Assembly (NCBI GenBank): GCA_026874595.1
Contig: CM049316.1
Coordinates: 52,525,676-52,589,675, forward strand
Direction of reading: 5' to 3'
Source: Sipunculus nudus
Lineage: Eukaryota > Annelida > Sipuncula > Golfingiida > Sipunculidae
DNA: 64,000 bases
Part shown: positions 24,607 through 37,139 of the stretch, in pieces
Position numbering within the stretch: position 1 is the first letter of the stretch
Layout of the letters: each line of letters begins with the position of its first letter
The notes under the pieces: model-generated
The model's database searches: none
What the model was told of the DNA's origin: nothing
What the model saw: only the letters and a program-made list of their open reading frames with translations
Position numbers and translations under genes: made by a program

Positions 24607-25005
24607 CTATAATGTATGAGGAAATAACTTATTACCCTCCATGGACTGGAAAGTTGATTTTTTTTTTGAAATTCCTGAAAAACTCCTGGAAAATTTGTAT
24701 TGCCAAGGTGTACGAACACAGTAACCTTCATCTGGAATTTGTTTATAGATGACTGAACCATTTATTAGATCAGGTAAAGGGTGAATCATTATACCCTTTT
24801 GTACATTTCAGTTAGATTATAAGGTTGTATAAATTTTGCACAAATGTACCCATTTCTGCAACACTGTCTACATTCAGTGTAACATCTTGGAATATACAGT
24901 TTTAGCAGTTTCCTTATTTCTAATAAGAATAGTGTTATTTAAGAAAGAATAGAAACAAATTTGGTTATGGATTTATAGGATGTAACACAACTTTTCTGTT
25001 TTCAG
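24607..25005. other. Intron, nothing recognised
   Basis: AT-rich sequence leading to the next TMX3 acceptor; no repeat or reading frame of note. Confidence 0.5.
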
Positions 25006-25072
25006 GACATAAAGCTGAAGCAGGTGCCCACCATTTTGGCATTTAAAGACCACAGCTATGTTGAATATGAAG
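25006..25072 (+). CDS. TMX3: TMX3 exon with second cis-proline region
   Basis: This 67-nt exon, phase 0 to 1, lies between 'ctgttttcag' and a GTAAGG donor at 25073. It reads DIKLKQVPTILAFKDHSYVEYE, with VPTILAFKD matching the family's strand after a cis-proline (25027-25029). No active-site cysteines occur in this domain, as expected for TMX3's redox-inactive second domain. Confidence 0.93.
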
Positions 25073-26066
25073 GTAAGGGATGATGACACACAGTAAACTG
25101 ATATAGTGATGATATAAAAAGATTTCAAGTTCAAAACCTTGCCTGTGTCTTTGTCTTGGTAAAATAATTGTTGCAAGTCAAGATATGGTAGATCCTAAAT
25201 GTTTGCTTCACTACAGTACATTTTCCTGTACAGGGAGCTGCTTGGTAATTCTCAGTTCAGGACCTGACAACAAGCTTCAGATGGACTTTTCTAGTTTTAG
25301 CTCAGCTGACCAAAAGTCATCAGAGCAATAGCAATGGTCCTTTGTCCTTTGGCTGTCATGATGTCAGTTAATGAGGCCCATTTTGAAACCATTTGGCTTA
25401 CAAATTGAAAGTTCAAAATAAGGTTAGATGTCCTACTAAAACAAAAACTGGGTCACTGTGACTTCATTCATTCGAGAAAGTAAAGAAAAACCTCTTTTTT
25501 CCATTGAAAACCTACTGTTTCACCTCACACACACTGTTACGATTGCCTAATATGAAAAAAAATTATCTGTTTCTCATAATATTTAGCGCTAATATTCCTC
25601 TATTTACTTACTATGTGTTGGCCAGAAATTAGGTCAGTACTACATAATTTGTAAAAATTGTGAATAGGAAAACATAAGGTACCTTATTGAAACAGCAAGA
25701 AATAAATTTTGACACTGAACAATGTTACTGTTGAAGCTAGAGACCTTTTTGCAAGGATCAGGGCTTTCATTAGGGCATTATTGGGAAGGTATGGGACTGC
25801 CAGGTGAAAATTTTGGAGAGTCTCATGGGATTTTGTAGAGTCCCACAGGTCGGTGGCTAATATTGGAAGCGTCTGCATCAAATTCAATCATATTTTATTA
25901 TTTCTAATCATTATTATTCATTTAATTATACAAAAAATATAAAGACACAATATATTGCATAATTTCAGCATTTTCTAAAATAATTATTATCTGCTAAAAT
26001 TTATGCACACCATTCATGTGAAATCAGGCTAAGCTTATCAAAAGCTAATAAAATATAGCTTTACAA

Positions 26067-26171
26067 AAAATCACATAAATCTGTTGTAAAGTGCAAGAAC
26101 TTTCCATCATTTGAAAGATTATCACATAAATCTGTTGTAAAGTTCAAGAACTTTCCATCATTTGAAAGATT
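26067..26171. repeat. 52-bp tandem duplication
   Basis: 'atcacataaatctgttgtaa' through 'catcatttgaaagatt' occurs twice in succession, with one base different. Confidence 0.85.
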
Positions 26172-26616
26172 ATGTCAACTGCTAATGAGATGAAGATGTA
26201 GTCCTGTTTATGAGCGGCATTGAGGGTGCCCAATGAGGCTTGTCACTACATTTTTAACTGTTCACAAATAAGCAGTGTGTCATATATGAATAGAAACTGT
26301 ACAGTTGAAATAAATATTAATCAGCAAGAATACCTGAAGATTGTGCGAGAGACACATTTAAATAAGATATTGCTAATGAATAAACCTATGAATTCATAAC
26401 GTTTGCACATAATCGTAATGGTAAAATAACCCCATGTCATATTGAATTACTTGCATTTGTCATGAAAAGAATTTCGGCTACATAAAAATTCATGAATGCA
26501 ACTATTGTTACAGGACAGTTTTCTTTGACAGAACAGGTTTAAGTAGCTTGGAGATAGGTACATTTGAAAACATCTAATGTAAATTTCATTATGCAAGTAT
26601 TATATAGCTTTTATCA

Positions 26617-27436
26617 AGGAGATTACAGACTGGAGTATCAACTGTCAGAAGCCTCGAGTGTCAGTGGTGCGCCAATTGCAATTAAGACCTGATAAGCTAG
26701 TTAACTCTATTGTGCGCCTATTATGCCGCAGTGTCAGGCGCAGCGGCGGCATGGCCTTTGATAAAGCAAGTCTGCTAGATGTTACTTCCGTGGTCCGCTG
26801 TAGCTCGCTGAAGCAGAAAGCGATATATCCAGTAACTGAGCGGTAGATCACTGGAATAACATTCATCGCTATTATGAATGTGCAAATGGTTTGTTTTGTC
26901 AAGAAAAATGCATTACAAATATATCTAGAGAAGTCTCATGTTGAGGAATCACTGGATCGATTTTGGGATAGATGCGGTCACTCTGCATCAACTTCTGCCG
27001 TGATTCATGACGGATGACTGGTATAAGTAAACCTTACTTTCCCTGAATAACTTCGGAATTATAAAAATTTGCATCAGTTCCCACACTTCTGACATATATC
27101 AATAATTTGCCATGTATTATAGTATTCCGTCTATAACCAAATATTTTGACGCTTATGACCGGATGACTTTCATTTTGATGGATAACAGTGAGCCATCGTC
27201 TGCTGTGTCACTGACTGCATTGTTCTCATATTATCGCCCATGTTTACCGCAGCAGGGAATTAAAGAGATGTTCCAAAGTCACGCCGAAGGTGGGTCTCTC
27301 GCGCTGTATCAATTAGCGCCAAGCTAATCAGCGGCATCTCTGTGTGCCTTTGAGCAGCGAGTTTTATGACCCCCCATCAGCATCATTCGACACGGCAAGA
27401 CTCTCACTTGATACTCCAGTTTGTAATCTCCTTGCT
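26617..27436. repeat. 26-bp inverted repeat enclosing a 0.77-kb block
   Basis: 26617-26642 ('aaggagattacagactgg' + 'agtatcaa') and 27411-27436 are reverse complements with one mismatch. The enclosed block is richer in GC than its flanks. It could be a small element nested in the hAT-like element, or an internal palindromic part of it. Confidence 0.55.
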
Positions 27437-29900
27437 TTTATTAATGAATCTTCAATGGAATATGCATACAATTTATCAGTCCACTGTAATGCACTTATAA
27501 TGCCAGAAATATGTTTTAAGACCACTAGATAATATTTTTTTAGCAAATTTGGTATAGCAGATTGTTATGTAAAGCTTAATTTATGTAATATAGTTAGTTA
27601 ATTGTCAAATGATTAAATTGTTATTTGCAACCTGGGCTTAGCAGTTTGTCCTGCCTGGTATGTTTGTTTGAGATGTCACTTTGATGTGGACAAACCAGTA
27701 TGCCACTTTGATGTGGTCTGAACAAGTACTTCAGTTCATGAGTTAATTTATTAGGGGTCAGCCAGCTGTGATCACACTTACCGGTTTGTCTATGTGGGCT
27801 GGGTGCAGTGTTTACCTATGAATGGCTCGGTGAATGATTGCTGGTCAGTGACTGTTACGGAGCCTGCTTTGATCTTGAGGTAGTGCAGTCTGGAACTATG
27901 CATCCACTGGGTTGATAGCCACAAGTGTCAGACTGATATCCTGTGTCTCTGTTGCTTAATCCCACTTTCCTGAAAGCCCTGGGGATATAAGTTCATTTAA
28001 TCAAGATCCAGTTGTATATCAGAATATATGAATTGTTTAATTTATAAGTATAAATGTAAAATCAGTACTGTACCTTAAGTTTTGGTCATGGCACATGATC
28101 GTCGTGCATATGACTTAGGAATGTACTCCTCGAGTCCTTGTGGTTTTATACATTGTACACACGGTACACAAGCACTTCTCACCATCAAACCAATCACTGG
28201 CTTCGCACAATCTCTACTCTCGAGGTACTTGCTTCTCTGAATCACTGACAAAGAGGCTCACAGCCTTCACTGTAGCACAATTCAGACAATGTCTGTCACT
28301 GAAGTATAAACATGGATGAATCAAGTAATCTGTACCCGTATATGCCACCGCACATGGTAATATTCGGTACCATATAAACAGGTCAGCATATCAATTGTCC
28401 TAAAGTATGTTCGCTTGGCTGCAACATGGCAGACACACATCAGCTGTTTACAAGTCCTTCTGTAAAACAAACTCACAAGACCTTTAGTGAGATTACATTA
28501 GCTGCCTGCAGACTCTGACACACAAATACACCAGGAAATTGTCCCTCAGCTGATCCAATCACAAAATAACCGTGGACCCTTGTCATTGACCTAGGAGATT
28601 GTGTCTTTACTCTCGCATCTCCTGCATATAAACTGATACTTACATCACACGTTCTGACTGCTCTTAGCCTATCAAAAGTATGGGACAAAAAGACAAAAGT
28701 ATTGGAAAAATCAAGTGTGCAGGTGCCTTGCCTTTGAAGTCAACAGTAAACAATGTTATTACAGGAAACTCTCTAGACCAATGCTGGCAAATCTGATAAG
28801 AAACAATTATCACAGAATTATGACAGAACTGAAACCAAAATCAAATAAATCACCTGGGTTCCCTAAACCTATATTCCCACTGTAACATTGATACATGATA
28901 CCTCATATTGATATACAACAAATTAAAGAAACAATCATCTGGTTATACTATCCTTACTTAAATGGACAATACCAAGATGATAGCATAAACAAGTTGCAGT
29001 TCTTTGGTGACTAAGAATGCATAATAAGTGAAAAAGAGGCCATATTGGTGAAGGCAAGTTGAAAGCAGTAGATTGATATTGAAAGTAATAATTGATCTTG
29101 TATGTTATGGTTAATCTAAGGTAGGTATTATAAATAATCAAATCTTTAAAATTACCTGCCAACAATGAAATATGAATTCACTTCGATCACCATTCACATT
29201 TTACGATGTTGCTCAAATAATACTTTGTGTAATTAATTTTAAAAAATTATGCATATTCTCTTTAGTTTATTGTATGGTGAAAACACCAAAATTGAACCCC
29301 TGTGAAAAGGTGAAAATCATGAAATGTTGACCCCCAGAATATGAAACCTACCACAGTATATTACATCTGTAAAGAATTTATTCAATTTTATAAAAAAATG
29401 TATAATAAAAGAATTGAGTCTAATTGAACAAATGTATCAACTGCTGAAATGTCAAGAACCTAGCAAAAAGTGAGTCAATGATCATGGTTAAAGTATTGAT
29501 CTGTAATGGTAACAAACAGCTGACATGCTTCAGTTTCAACATTAGATAACACATGGTCAGATTACAAAATATTATATGCAACAATTCCTTACCCATCAAT
29601 TCAAACCAATCATATCAACCAACATGGCCTTTATTACGACTTCCTCTTAGACATTTCTCCGTTTGTTATTATTTGAGATTTTTACCTTCAAGGTCAACTT
29701 GAGCTGAGCACCGTGACACATGGGTCCCTTGTTTCAGCATCATGTTGTCTTTGTCAGTTTAATCCGGAATGTGCATTATCATATTCCTTTATAATTATTA
29801 CAATAAAGGCATTTACTCTTTTTACTTCAATTTTTATTTGCTATAAATACCTAAAGTTGCATATAGCTGGTGTCTTTAAATGAATTATGTTGTTTTCTAG

Positions 29901-30072
29901 TTCCAGATGTTGTAACAAAAGCACACCTTGACCAGTGGATCAACGGAGAACGATTCCCAGCATTCCCCAGATTGACATCTGGTGGGCTGAATGAGATGTC
30001 AGAGTTCACCAAACGTGTTGTTATTATTGCTGTAGACAAAAAAGATACAGCCAATTCTGCACAAAACGATCG
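29901..30072 (+). CDS. TMX3: TMX3 exon bridging the second and third thioredoxin-like domains
   Basis: This 172-nt exon has a 'tgttttctag' acceptor and a GTATGA donor at 30073. Its first two bases complete a valine codon (g+tt). It reads VPDVVTKAHLDQWINGERFP then a short linker, EFTKRVVIIAVDKKDTANSA and QNDR. The LxxWINxERF helix is diagnostic of TMX3; the VVIIAV strand starts the third domain. It ends in phase 2. Confidence 0.94.
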
Positions 30073-30582
30073 GTATGATTGGCATTTGATTTGAATCATT
30101 TGACAGAAATCTTCTGACTATAGTTCTGGCAGTTTGTGTGTTGCCCTTCCCTGTTTTGTATTTGGATGTCACAAAACACCCCCTTACTGTTCTGATTAAT
30201 TTTAGATTCTTGGTGGATCTTTATGAAATTTTTAATACATTTTACAGAGATACCAAGCAGGAGGTTGATGACTTAATCATAAATTTCACATTTATCTATT
30301 AAAAGAAACAAGGTAAATTCAGGTAAGTATAGTGTCTTTGTTGTTTTAGCATATTGTACATGAATGTCTGCAGTATATTCCAGTGAAGGCATTGTAGAAT
30401 TTAGGACCAATAAGGGAATGGTCATCCACTGGTACCTGGGGTATTGACTATGGAAGATCTAGGTGAAACAGGTTAATGAAATGATTAAGATTATTAAAGT
30501 TATGTAGGTGTGGAGTGCTGAAATAAATTAGACAAAACCATATATGATTTGTTCCAAGAAATGTATAAGAAATATAATTGTT
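30073..30582. other. Intron, nothing recognised
   Basis: No gene or named repeat identified. Confidence 0.5.
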
Positions 30583-32250
30583 TTTTAGCGAACCTGTGAG
30601 CTTATGCGATGGTGTGGCGTCGTCCGGCGTCTGTACGTTAACCAATACTATCTTGAAAAAGGCAAGAATTAGCATCACGAAATTTTATGCATAAAATTAG
30701 TCATCTGAAAAACTCTATCCAATTTTGCTTATTTTTTGGCTAACTGCATTTTCTTAGATTTTATAGGGGAAAAGCTAAAAAAGCTTAAAAAATCTTCTTC
30801 TCTTAATCTGTTCAGCCAAATTGTCCAATATTTTACAGAAATGATTCCTTGAACAATCTCTCTCAAGTTTGTTCAAATGGTTTAAGTTAGGTGAATTTTG
30901 GCGGAGTTAAAGGAAGTTGAACTTAGTCATCTGTCCAAAAAAGCATACTAAAATTACAATCTCAGAAATGGCTTGAGCTATCATCACCAAATTTTATGCC
31001 AATGTTGGTCACATGAGTCATATCTAAATTGAGGTATTGGTGGCGCCACCTGCATCGGCCTTTTTTTTTAGGGGTCATCAGTGCCTGTATCATACTGACA
31101 GCTACAAATAACTTCTTCTCTGAAACGAAATGGCCAAATTGATTAATATCAAATAGAAATGATCCTAGGGTAGTGCTTTCTGAAGTTTGTTCAAATGGTC
31201 TCAGTTCAGTGACTTTTGGCTAAGTTATGGGAAGTTGAATTTAGTCAGATGCCATAACAGCCCATTTTAGCTAAGTGGCTACAAAAATCTTCTTCACAAA
31301 AACCACTGGGCCAAATTCTTAAATCTCACACATTAATTATCCTTAGATGTTGATAATTCAAGTTTGTACAAATGGTCTCAGTTCAGTGACTTTTGGCGGA
31401 GTTATGGGAAGCTGAATTTAGTCATATGCCATAACAGCCCATCTTAGCTATGTGGCTACAAAAATCTTCTTCTCAAAAACCACTGGGCCAAATTCTTAAA
31501 TCTCACACATTAATTATCCTTAGAAGTTGATAATTCAAGTTTGTTCAAATGGTTTTGGTTCAATGATTTTTGGCTGAGTTATGGGAAGCTGAACTTTGCC
31601 ATTTTGCTGTATTTTCCCATATGAGTTATAAACCTACAAAAAACGTTTTTCAACTGATGATACTGAGGCCAGTTTGTTTAATATTTTGCAAGAATAATTC
31701 CCTGAATCATTCTAATAATAATTGTCTTTTATGGTTCCAAAAAATGAATTTTGGCTGAATAATAAAGATTGAATTGAGTCATTTTACCATAAATGTTAGC
31801 TGTGTGAAGCAGATACATCTAGCCTAGCACCAGTTTATCAGCATCCATTACATCATGCCTCTAGACATTTAGATTTCAGAATATCTATGGAAAATATTGA
31901 CAAGAATGTTTTTGAAAGCTTTTAAAAAATGAAGTTTTATGATATTACATATCATCTGTACACAAACTCATAATTTCTCAGGAATAGCAGGTGCTACCAT
32001 CCCCAAATTTTATGCAATTATCAGTCACATATCAAATGTTGATGGATTCAGCTTATTTTTGCTATCTGCATTTACTTAGATTTTACAGGGAAAAAGCTGA
32101 AAAAAAACTTTAAAAGTCTTCTTCTTGTAATCAATCTAGCCAAATTGTTCAATATTTTACAGAAATGATCCCAGAGGCGAGCCTTCTCAAGTTTGTTCAA
32201 ATGGTTTGTGTTGGATAAATGTTAGCAGAGTTACATAACAGGCCAAGATT
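30583..32250. repeat. Dispersed repeat with 'agcgaacctgtgagcttatgc' head and tandem core
   Basis: The head 'ttttagcgaacctgtgagct' + 'tatgcgatgg' recurs at 60391. The core holds near-identical blocks of about 178 bp at 31200-31560 ('agttcagtgacttttggc', 'gccataacagcccat', 'ccactgggccaaattc'). No protein-coding signal. Confidence 0.6.
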
Positions 32251-32375
32251 GTGTTTGTTTCTTGAATAGGTTGAGAAAATGCCAACTGTTTCAGATTTGG
32301 CAACAGATCAATAGTTCATTCAGTGCAGCCAAATATAGGTCAACAGTTCAATCAGTGCAGCCAAGCACAAGGCAT

Positions 32376-32485
32376 GTGATCACCTCATGGGCAGCATGTG
32401 ATCATCTCATGGGTAGCATGTGATCACCTCATGGGTAGCATGTGATCACCTCATGAGTATCATGTGATCACATCATGGGTGTCAT
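32376..32485. repeat. 22-bp tandem repeat, five units
   Basis: The unit is 'gtgatcacctcatgggtag' + 'cat'. Most units start with the perfect 8-bp palindrome GTGATCAC. The surrounding 32320-32720 also repeats 'aggtcaagagttcactcagt'. Confidence 0.9.
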
Positions 32486-33575
32486 GCCCCTCAGGGCTGC
32501 ATATGGAGCCAATCTGTGAGCTTATGCAATTGTGTGGCTACTATTTTAGATTTGGCAATAGGCAAAAGGTCAGCCTGGATTTAATTATAGCTTTGGCAGA
32601 CTGCCAACTGTGTCAGATTATGCAACAGGTCAAGAGTTCACTCATAACAGCCAGGTACAGGTCAAAAGTTCACTCAGTCTAGCCAGGTGCAGGTCAAGAG
32701 TTCACTCAGTGCAGTAGCCTGAGCCAGTAATTTGTCACAGTACACTCAGGGCAACAGCCTATTCACCTAAGCCTGGTCAGCCCCGTGCATCAGACTCAAG
32801 GTAAGTTTGATGTATTGGCCTGATATTCTGACCTGTCTATGTGTCTTTAATGGCTTTCTCGTTCACACAACAGGTGTCACCATCTACAATGACTTTTGCA
32901 AAGTGTATGTGCCTGCTTAATTCTACGGAGGAATTTGATATATCAGCCTGAAATTATTATACATGTCAAATAGCTTTGTCGTATACAAGACTGGTGGTGC
33001 CACCTACAATAATTTTTGTGTTGTGTGCACCCATGCTAGAATTTCAGCAGTGATGTTGTGTATTGTTTCTTGTTCAAAATGTTTAGTATTTGCATTGTTC
33101 ATATATATGAAAAGTAGTGGTTCAGCATTGAAGCGTTATACCTGGTGTATATCCATATGCACAGGTTCACATTAGGCCTGTAGGCCTTGTTTAACATGAA
33201 ATATTATGTTGATTTCAAATAAGGATCAAATTGCCACATCTGACCTGTTCAGGTATGGAAAACTAATTAAGACCAGGTGAACTTCAAAGAAAAGGTGAAA
33301 AAAGGACACATTTAAAGATACACTCATCAAATATGTATAAAACACAATGGAAAATCTCCAAAAAGGCTGACAGAATGGTAAAATCTAACATTTCTACAAG
33401 TTTTTCCCCCTTTGTAATCTTTACCTACTTTGTTTTGGTACACTTGGTAAAGCATATATCCCTTTTATGTTGCCCGTGACAGAAAGTGCAGGGGAATCCC
33501 CGTCGCATAGCATTATGGTTATTCAGTGTCAAAACAATGTCAGACGTCTTTTTTATCTTAAGACGTAAGCAACAA
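32486..33575. other. Intron with diverged repeats
   Basis: Contains a fragment with 'gtggtgccacctacaat' (about 32985-33020) related to the GTATCTGCC family; otherwise nothing recognised. Confidence 0.45.
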
Positions 33576-36500
33576 GTTTTAGCTCAGCTGACTGTAAGTC
33601 AACTGAGCTATAGTCGTGGTCCATTGTCCGTCGTCCGTCTGTCCGTCGATCCGTCCGTCCATCCGTAGATGTGGCACGTTTTGAAATCGTAAGCCCTAGG
33701 AATCCAAAATTCAGCAAAATGTTAGATGTCCCCAAGATCTCCTACCAAGCCAAAAACTGGGTCTTTGCGACTTTGTTCCTTTGAGAAATTAAGGAAAAAC
33801 CTCAATTTTTTATTAAAATCCTATTTTCACACTTCAGGACTGCCTAATATCAAAACCACTCATCTGTTTTTCCTCATATTTACCATAAATGTTCCTCTAT
33901 ATAGTTCCTATGTACATGCTAGAAATTAAGTCTGTAAAGTATAAATTCTTTAAGTTATGGGCCCAAACATAATGGACTGTGTAAAAATCAGGAAAAATAA
34001 TAACTCACTTAACATGAAAAATTTTGAAACTAGAATCTATTTTATCAAGTATATTACTATGTTTAATTAAGATTCAATTGTTTACCCAAAATTAGATCTG
34101 AATTGTGTAAATTTTTTAAGTTATTAGCATAAAAAAAAAATTCAGTACCTTAAATTTTGCCCAACTTTGACCATGGCACTTTTTTTCCTGTGAGCCCCAT
34201 TGATTTAATTTTCACAGCATGTAAACATAAATATTTAGTTTGTCTAAATCTGAAATTTGAAAATAAAAGCTTAAAAATTAAGCTAGTTATTGATTTTTTT
34301 TGCTGTAGTCACTTGCTTTGATTACAGATGCAGGGTCCCACTCCAGGTCACTGGAAGTCAGCTATGCCAGGGTTTCTGATTTGTTACAGTCACTGGGGGA
34401 GATCCCCTGCTGTGACAGGTGTACATTTATTCTCATATCACCACCCCAATCATCCCCCCCCCCCTGCAAACCCAACCCACCAAGTAATTGTTATTGTTTT
34501 CACTGTATCTCATTGATTGTAATGCTATTTCCACTCCGATATGCAAAAACTTTCCTTGAAAAAATAAATCAAGGTGTAATCCAGAAGATGCAATGTTGTG
34601 TAATGTAGCATTTTTAAAGAAATCAATTTTCTTTTAAATGATTTTAACAAATATAAATGAACCCATCAGTATGCTTAAATTATTATAAAATATGAAGCAC
34701 ATTATGGATAAATAAAGACACAATTAAAAATTGTAAAATCTAAATCAAGTATTATTTTTAGATATTTATTGTTTTGCAGATTTAAAAAATATATTTTTGT
34801 GGTAAAAAATAAATAAACATTTGTATGCATGATGTGGTGTTATCTGACAAGATTGAGATTTATGATGATGCAATTGAGAATTATGAATCAACTTTTATAT
34901 TCAGATATATATGTTAAATTGGAAATGTATAGAAATATAAACTTAAATTAGAAAATAATTGATGTGATAAAAAAATCAGGATTTAATACAAACATTTGTT
35001 CATTATTTTCCTGCCTCAGCAAAATTTGAGATCAGGCTTTGTTTGCCCTGTTTTATGTTGTTAATTAGCTATATTTCAACTGTATACATTTCATTAAAAA
35101 AATACATATATATTTAATAATACATATTTTACAAAAAAATAGATTTAATTGAACAAATGTGTAAACTACTGAAATGTCAACAGTTAATCGAAAAACCAAC
35201 TAATGATCATGGTAATAGTACAGATCATTTGTTCACAAACTGCTCACATGCTTTAGTTTCAACATTAGGAAACACATGGTCAGGTCAAAAAATATTTTTT
35301 GCAACAATTTCTTGCTCATCAATACAAACCAATCATATAAACCAACCATGGTATCCATTCTCATACTATTGGATTTATCTGCTGCCTTTGATGTAGTGGA
35401 TCATCAGCTCCTGTTACAACGGTTGTCCACCAGGCTTGGAATAAGTGGAGATGCCTTGCAATGGATCAGGTCATACCTGTGCAATCGAATTCAGTGTATC
35501 AGTGTTGCAGGTCATAAGTCTTCTCAAACTGAGATCACCTACGGTGTTCCACAAGGTTCTGTGCTGGGGCCTCTGTTTTTTACAATTTACACATTACCAC
35601 TTGGTGAATTAGTACGACAGCATGGAATGGATTATCATTTTTATGCTGATGACAGTCAAATTTATGTATAATTTAAACCAGAATCAAAGGTTCCTATTTC
35701 TACCATTGAAACATGCTTGCATGACATAGGTGTTTGGATGTGTCAGAATCTGCTTAAACTCAATGCTGATAAAACTGAGGTTCTGATTATCGGTACAAAC
35801 CAGCAAAGGTCAAAAATTCAGTTGAAAACTCTTAACATATTTGACTCTGTAGTTGTGCCAACAAACTGTGCTAGGAACCTGGGTGTTGTTTTTGACCAAG
35901 GGCTTTGCCTTGATAAGCATGTAAATAATATTTGTAGTTTGGCTTTTTACCACCTGCGTAATATAGCTAGGATAAAGGGTTTCCTAACTCAAGATTCACA
36001 AATAACATTAATTCATGCGTTCATCAGTTCAAGGATTGACTGTTCCAGCTCTTTGCTATGTGGTCTTCCTAGCAAGTTACTGGACCGGCTTCAGAGAGTG
36101 CAGAATGCAGCTGCTAGGCTTGTAACTGGTGCCAAGAAGCGCGATCACATTACACCTATACTTAAAGAACTCCATTGGCTCCCGGTGCGACAGCGCATTG
36201 ATTTTAAAATTTTATTATTAGTATACAAAGCCATAAATGGTCAATCACCTATTTACATTAGGAACCTCTTAACTTTTTATGTTCCAGTCAGGCAGCTTAG
36301 GTCATCTGACCAAGGGCTTTTAGTGATTCCTAAAGCACGAAGTGAGATGTGTCGTTCGAGAGCTTTCTCAGCTGTGGCACCAAGGTTGTGGAATGAACTT
36401 CCGCACTCAATCAGAGCTTCACCATCTTTAGCTTCTTTTAAAAGAAATCTTAAAACTTACCTTTTTATATTAGCTTTTGGTAGTTCTTAGGAATTAGGGT

Positions 36501-36756
36501 TTAACTTTTAGTAGGAATCTTTGTTTTAGTAGGAATCTACATTTTATGTTTTAGAAAAACTGTGCTTTGTGTCTTGTAAAGGGCTTTTGATAACTATTTT
36601 GTTGAATTAGCGCTATATAAATTAAATATATTATTATTATTATTATGGCCTTTGATACCTCCTCCTCTTACACTTTATCTCCATTAGATATTATTTTAGC
36701 TTTTAACCTTCAAGATTAACGTCAGCTGAGCACAGTGACCCATAGGTCCCTTGTTT
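33576..36756 (+). mobile_element. AGCTCAGCTGAC-family copy split by a LINE
   Basis: Head TTTTAGCTCAGCTGACTG with (GTCC)n at 33577-33665; tail CAGCTGAGCACAGTGACCCATAGG...TTGTTT ending at 36756. Comparing the 3' part with 29450-29735 and 59280-59578 shows that the LINE at 35352-36644 interrupts it. Confidence 0.65.
35352..36644 (+). pseudogene. 5'-truncated LINE reverse transcriptase (CR1/L2-like), dead
   Basis: One frame from the left boundary to 36490 encodes the palm and thumb of a non-LTR reverse transcriptase. Visible motifs are LLDLSAAFDVVDH, GVPQGSVLGPLFF and the catalytic box YADDSQIY, then a maturation-type C-terminal region with HWLPVRQRIDFK and RLWNELP. An in-frame TAA at 35669-35671, just after YADD, breaks it. 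The endonuclease and N-terminal half are missing. The 3' end is 'gcgctatataaatt' plus a (TTA)n tail, as in CR1/L2-type LINEs. ATGG flanks both ends (35348-35351, 36645-36648) as a short target duplication. Confidence 0.88.
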
Positions 36757-37139
36757 AATTAGAGTTACTAAAGTTTATTGAACATTATTTTATATATATA
36801 TTTTGTTTAAAACATTCTGAAAGTTGTCAAAGCAGGATGTCTATTGAGCGGCAAGTCTGACGGCGGCCATCTTGAAAATAGATGACATGCTCGTCCTTCA
36901 TAACAGGCCACATAAACACAGTGAATGTTTTAAGGAATGAGAAATATTCACATTTTAAGTACAAATTGATAATAATTTAGATAGATACCAATCTTTTGTG
37001 GAAGTTTGGTATGGTTAATTGTCATAACAATGTGGCACGTTCAGTTGAAACATTGCATTTGTTGACATCCCGGGTGTCCCTTGCCGCCGCCATTCAACCA
37101 ATAGGATTTCCAACAGAGTCTTACTTAGAATTTTATGAA
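36757..37139. other. Intron, nothing recognised
   Basis: No gene or repeat family recognised between the repeat tail and the 39-bp array. Confidence 0.5.

Larger units (their letters stand above)
25759..27981. mobile_element. hAT-like inverted-repeat element, 2.2 kb, no transposase seen
   Basis: The left end CAGGGCTTTCATT (25759) and right end ...CTGAAAGCCCTG (to 27981) form an 11-bp inverted repeat, CAGGGCTTTCA, of the kind seen at hAT element ends. It interrupts the surrounding repeat family cleanly. The expected 8-bp duplication is not obvious; only a shared GGAT is visible next to both ends. Inside are a 52-bp tandem duplication (about 26067-26171) and a higher-GC block around 26640-27430. 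No frame over 90 codons is present. Confidence 0.5.
25295..29735 (+). mobile_element. AGCTCAGCTGAC-family copy split by a hAT-like insertion
   Basis: The head is at 25295-25310 (TTTTAGCTCAGCTGAC) and a tail at 29701-29735 (GAGCTGAGCACCGTGACACATGGG...TTGTTT). The family's internal text 'gaagctagagac' reaches 25758 and resumes at about 27982 with 'gatataagttcatttaatcaag'. That shows the 2.2-kb element between was inserted later. Whether head and tail belong to one original copy is likely, but 28130-29400 is diverged. Confidence 0.5.

Noticed and set aside
34318-34608. 96-codon plus-strand frame
   Set aside because: Lies in a dispersed repeat copy, includes a poly-proline stretch from a C run, and has no recognisable domain.
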